DNA of 64,000 nucleotides, taken from the NCBI RefSeq assembly GCF_016545825.1, contig NC_052622.1, forward strand, positions 42,555,263 to 42,619,262, read 5' to 3'. A program made the translations under genes and the position numbers. The notes under the pieces were generated by a model that had not been told where the DNA came from, made no database searches, and worked only from the letters and a program-made list of their open reading frames with translations. Positions 60,263 through 64,000 of the stretch are shown here, in pieces. Each line of letters begins with the position of its first letter. Positions within the stretch are counted from its first letter, which is position 1. Origin of the DNA: Eucalyptus grandis. Lineage: Eukaryota > Streptophyta > Magnoliopsida > Myrtales > Myrtaceae.

Positions 60263-62034
60263 CTAATTGCCACTCAAGCCATGGGAAGTATAATGGGTGA
60301 CGTATTCCGAAAGAGAGGTTTCTTTGTATATGGGTGGATTGTTTTCAGAGAGAAGCTCCTTTATTGGCCCAAAGGGTTTGGTTTTTTGCATCCGGCTCCA
60401 GGTGAAAAAGCATGCGACTGAAACCCTCGGTCCGTCCCGCCCAGCGAGTACTCGGTGCTGCACGCTTTTGAACTTGTCATTGGAAACAAGCTGCAACCAT
60501 CATGTTAGGCCAGAAAAGGAGTTATGTCTTCTAAAGACGTAGTAAAGATGACCGCCAAGAGCTAGGCATAGAATGCAGTGTGTTTTCATGCCGCAACATT
60601 GCTCTGTTATTTCACTTATGATTCTTGTCAAGTACTCAGGGTATCGTGGTAAGTTCATTCTACATTCGATTGGTCGCTTAGAAAATATTATCTGGACTCA
60701 CTGTGTCGTTGATGTAATGAAGGGCGTTCAAAATTGACTCAGAGAGACATATCTGGAGTCAATTTCATATTTGCTATGTAGGCCAGAAAACATAAGGTCA
60801 GAAAGAAGGTGGACCTTTCTTTACCTGCATGAAGTCTCCGATGTTGGCTAGAAGTGCTCCTTCACGGGAACCACATCAACCCAGTGGTTTCTTGGAGGAC
60901 TTGGAGGCCACCATGGTGGTCTTGAAGGAGAAGAGTCAGAAACGATAAGTCCGAGTGATTAAGCGTGCCGAGAGTCAATTCCGGTTCAGGACAAGCTGGG
61001 TAGTAATGGCCCATCAGTGTCTCCGATTTCATACACTCAGTGCCACTGAGATAATCAGAACCAAGGCCCAATGCCTCTGATAATAGTTCGATAAAGATGT
61101 CTTCAGCTCCGCGATATGTTTCTCGAACTTGGAAACTGCCTCCCTGCAAACGAGTAAATGAAATCACCGTGTGCGAGTTTCGAGTGTCAGGGTTTATAGC
61201 ATTATATGCGTTCTTTTCTTTTGGGGAAAAAAAAAATGCATGTTGGACTTGGGGAACAACTTTTGCACTCCCTAAAACGAAGGTTATTAACGAGTTTTCC
61301 ACAACCAAGCTTTGATCTGTATGGAAATGCATCATACACTGAATGATCTAATTTACCTGGTTTCAGATTTCTGAAAATACAGAGTATGTTATTGGACCCC
61401 AACCTGTCCTGAGTAAAAGAAATGCCCAAAATTGTTCTCATTTCTCTCGTAGCAACTTCAATTATTAACTTTCATAAGTCATACATGTACCTGCAAATAG
61501 GAGGAACAGCCTCTGGGTCGAGGACACCATCCTGGAAATCAAATATGACACTATCTCTCCAAGTTGCTGCTTTTGACAGGAACAAGTCTCCATTGCAATA
61601 GTACCTCACTCTCTTCGTCCCATCTCTGGAGTACAGCTCTTTCTTCAGCTTCCACTTGTTGCTCATGGAACTTTCTTCACACCCTCCAACATGCTGTCCA
61701 TCACATCGAGCGGAACCCCGTGATTGATCATCTGAAAGAACCCCCATGTCTCCGATGCTTCGCGAATACCATCATGACATCTCGCCGCCGAAAATCCCGA
61801 CAGCCTCTTAGATCGATGATCGGGACCTGAGGCCAGTCCCATTCGAGTTGGACGACAAACCACGCAAGTTCTCGGGCGGGTGGATGAAGATCCTGGGGAC
61901 CTTGGTCACGCCAGAGTCCACAAGGCCTTTGACTCCGGCCTTGGTCTCATCAAATTCCTGCAATTCTTTCGCTGCCTGTCATAATCCCGGTCGCAACAAG
62001 TGATGAATTGTGCATGACTGGACAAGGTTGGCAT
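60263..62034 (-). pseudogene. Dioxygenase copy 5, multiply broken
   Basis: Exon equivalents 62034-61491, 61143-60825 and 60490-60263. The sequence starts MPTLSSHAQFITCCDRDYD. Lesions against copy 2: an indel after DYDR in exon 1 and further shifts before the INHGVPLDVMDSM motif; a one-base loss in the [10 protein letters not shown] segment of exon 2, and two more in the [13 protein letters not shown] segment; exon 3 stops early at GLSGN. The ligand region TLNHSDLSF is readable; SVEHRV is SVQHRV, and PRVSVACF remains. It is of the same sub-type as the exon relic at 31.5 kb, and both follow bHLH 3'-end sequence. Confidence 0.85.
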
Positions 62035-62640
62035 CGTCTTGTAGTGACAAAGGTTGAAATCTTGATGAATCTGAGCCCTGATCAGGGAGGCTGTTACCAT
62101 GAGAATGATATGAAGATGATTAGCTAGAGAGGCCATTGCACAAATATGGTCAAGTCAACAGCCAATGGCCAAGGAACTAAATGTCAAAGATTCCCCAGTG
62201 ACGAGGCTGGTGGTAAAGAAGAGTCCCTGTCATAATGTCGAAGATGGTAACAAGTGGGCCCTTAAAAGAAAGACATAGGTCCAGAGACCCAATTCTCTTC
62301 TCTTACGAGTTGCGCCTTACCGATTTGAAGCCAACAATTCAGCATTGTTTACAATTGTTGCAGCTAGTTTAAGAGGAAAAATTGGAAAAACTGAAATGAG
62401 AAACGAACCAGGCGAGAGGGAAAGGGGTATGGTTCAAGCTCGTCGGGACATTTAAATGCATCGGATTAAGGTTGTTTCAAGCGCCCAGATAGAAATCGCT
62501 TTAATTATCTAAATGAAAAAAATGCTTGGTTAAGCTGTAATTTCCACTCAGCTTGAAATGTTAGGTCGCTGGATTGATTCTAGAGGTCGTTGTGCTATGA
62601 AACTATGTTGTAAAGAAACTTTAGGATGTCTTGGAAGTGT
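62035..62640. other. 5' flank of dioxygenase copy 5
   Basis: No gene; AT-rich. Short words at 62,095-62,130 match the C2/C4 5' flanks (GATGATTAGCTAGAGAGG). Confidence 0.45.
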
Positions 62641-64000
62641 AAGATTTTTATATAAGTCAATTCAAGATTATGGTTTGATCGAGGTGACATTTTGAGGTTT
62701 GTTATACTAGAACCATATTCAAATTATTGTGCTTAACACCACTTTTCCTAGTCCTTGGCCATATAACTCGCCCCTTTTAATTATGTTAAGTTAGTTTTTC
62801 AATGGCTCTAGACCCACTTGAAATAGGCATTGATTGAATTCAAATGAACCATTTTTAAATTTGACGCACGAGTTACCGCAGTACATTAGACATCAATAGC
62901 TATTCTGCTTTAGTCGAGCTTTTGTTGGCACATTGAAATAGTTCTTTTAGTAGATAAGCTTACTTTGCTTTTGTCGAATCTTAATTAAGGTGTAGCTATC
63001 TACTTAATTTTGATATCCATTTGTCACTTAAAGGATACGAATTCAAATTTTTCCACTTGAGGTAGCTTTTGTTGTTGTGTTTCATTTTCAAGTGAACATG
63101 CTCATCCCTTCTCTGATTTGCAAACTAATGTCTTAAAAAATGATAGAAATTAGATATTTTGCAAGTTATGAAAGAGGTATCATCTGTTATCCTTTTGGTT
63201 ATTGGAAATGGCATAGTAAGGTATCTCTTGAAATAATTTGGGGGTAGATTATTTGTGAAATGGTCTTGAAATACTATATGAAATGTGTATTCTTTCTTAA
63301 TGGAAGAAAATGTGAAAGGTTATATACATACAGCTATATATTGATTTGTGAACTTGATTTTATAGAAATGAAATTTGAAATAATTTTATGATTGGTTGGA
63401 AGAGTGTGATAATGGTTTCATGCCCTTGGCAATATGACCTAAAACAATTGAAAGGAGTTTTGAGTGTGTATAATGTTCTCTGGGCATCTTATTTGGGCTA
63501 AACCATCGACTGATATAGGTGAAGGCATATACCAAAGGGTATCTTGGTAGACCTTGTCCCAGGGCATTAAGTGTAGTTATAGTTTGATATTGAGCACATC
63601 ATTGACCAATGAACTAGATCATTGACATTTGTTATGATATTATTGATTGAATGAGTATATATTATATGTATAAAGTTGTATTAAATTGGTATAACTAATC
63701 TTTAATGTATTTTACATGCTGAATTTGGATAAATGTGTTTCTGGTATTGTTTAAATGTGCATAACCGATACCAATCTACTTAAGAGATTTATACTACTCA
63801 ATAAGCGGTAATTTGCTCAGTGATCATTCATCTTAGTTCTTTAGGTTTTACAACTAGTAGCAAATAGAAAGAGAGTGGAATCAGTGAGGGAATTTGGGAG
63901 TTCAAGTTTGGTATGACTTAAGATAGAATGCTATTTGTCAAGTTTAGTGTAGAAGTCAGAGATGCACTTATTCTTTTTTGTAGACTTTAGAACTATGATC
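62640..64000 (+). repeat. Diverged LTR of the 2-kb family, running off the right edge
   Basis: Shared blocks near 63,480-63,560 (GGGCTAAACCATCGACT, GGTAGACCTTGTCCCAGGGC), 63,590-63,630 (ATTGACCAATGAACTAGATC) and 63,790-63,990 (TACTACTCAATAAGCGGTA, TAGACTTTAGAACTATG) keep the family order. The left limit is uncertain and the 3' end is outside. Confidence 0.55.

Overview
This window is nuclear DNA of a flowering plant, a eudicot. The genes have many GT-AG introns and plant-only families, and they lie in AT-rich intergenic DNA full of LTR retrotransposons, a LINE remnant, MITE-like elements and microsatellites. I cannot name the species from the sequence. Three conserved genes lie in the left half in this order: a tetratricopeptide (TPR) protein on the minus strand, the replication licensing factor CDT1, and a LONESOME HIGHWAY-like bHLH regulator. 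From memory, the same trio is collinear on Arabidopsis chromosome 2 (AT2G31240, AT2G31270, AT2G31280), which supports all three identifications.

Layout: 0.7-2.5 kb is the 5' part of the TPR gene. 4.4-7.7 kb is CDT1 with two E2F sites upstream; its first exon carries a one-base frameshift. 8-23 kb is gene-poor: one unrecognised C-terminal gene fragment, several MITE-like or fold-back elements, and a complete but defective LTR retrotransposon (19,047-21,836) with a 5-bp target-site duplication. 23.5-30.0 kb is the bHLH gene, with a leader of about 1 kb holding four uORFs; one of these sits where the conserved-peptide uORF of LHW-like genes is known.

30-64 kb is a rearranged accessory region. 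It holds five copies and one exon relic of a 2-oxoglutarate/Fe(II) dioxygenase of the ACC-oxidase-homolog (2A6/E8-like) group, two relics of an LRR receptor kinase, and three or more relics of the 3' end of the bHLH gene. Only the copy at 32.4-34.2 kb is intact (379 codons, all iron and 2-oxoglutarate ligands). The copy at 40.9-42.7 kb is one base from intact; the rest have several lesions. These units sit in a large inverted duplication (about 36.2-43.1 kb against 48.8-58.5 kb) and in direct duplications of a 'bHLH 3' end plus dioxygenase' module. One family of roughly 2-kb LTRs has inserted repeatedly through the region. Two of these are clean solo LTRs with 5-bp target duplications, and one has its empty site preserved in the opposite arm.

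CDT1 (origin licensing) and the bHLH factor (vascular or root development) are core genes. The dioxygenases are a local tandem family of unknown substrate. I found no wholly new system. The most useful leads are the CDT1 frameshift, the bHLH leader peptide, and the datable sequence of duplication and LTR insertion in the dioxygenase cluster.
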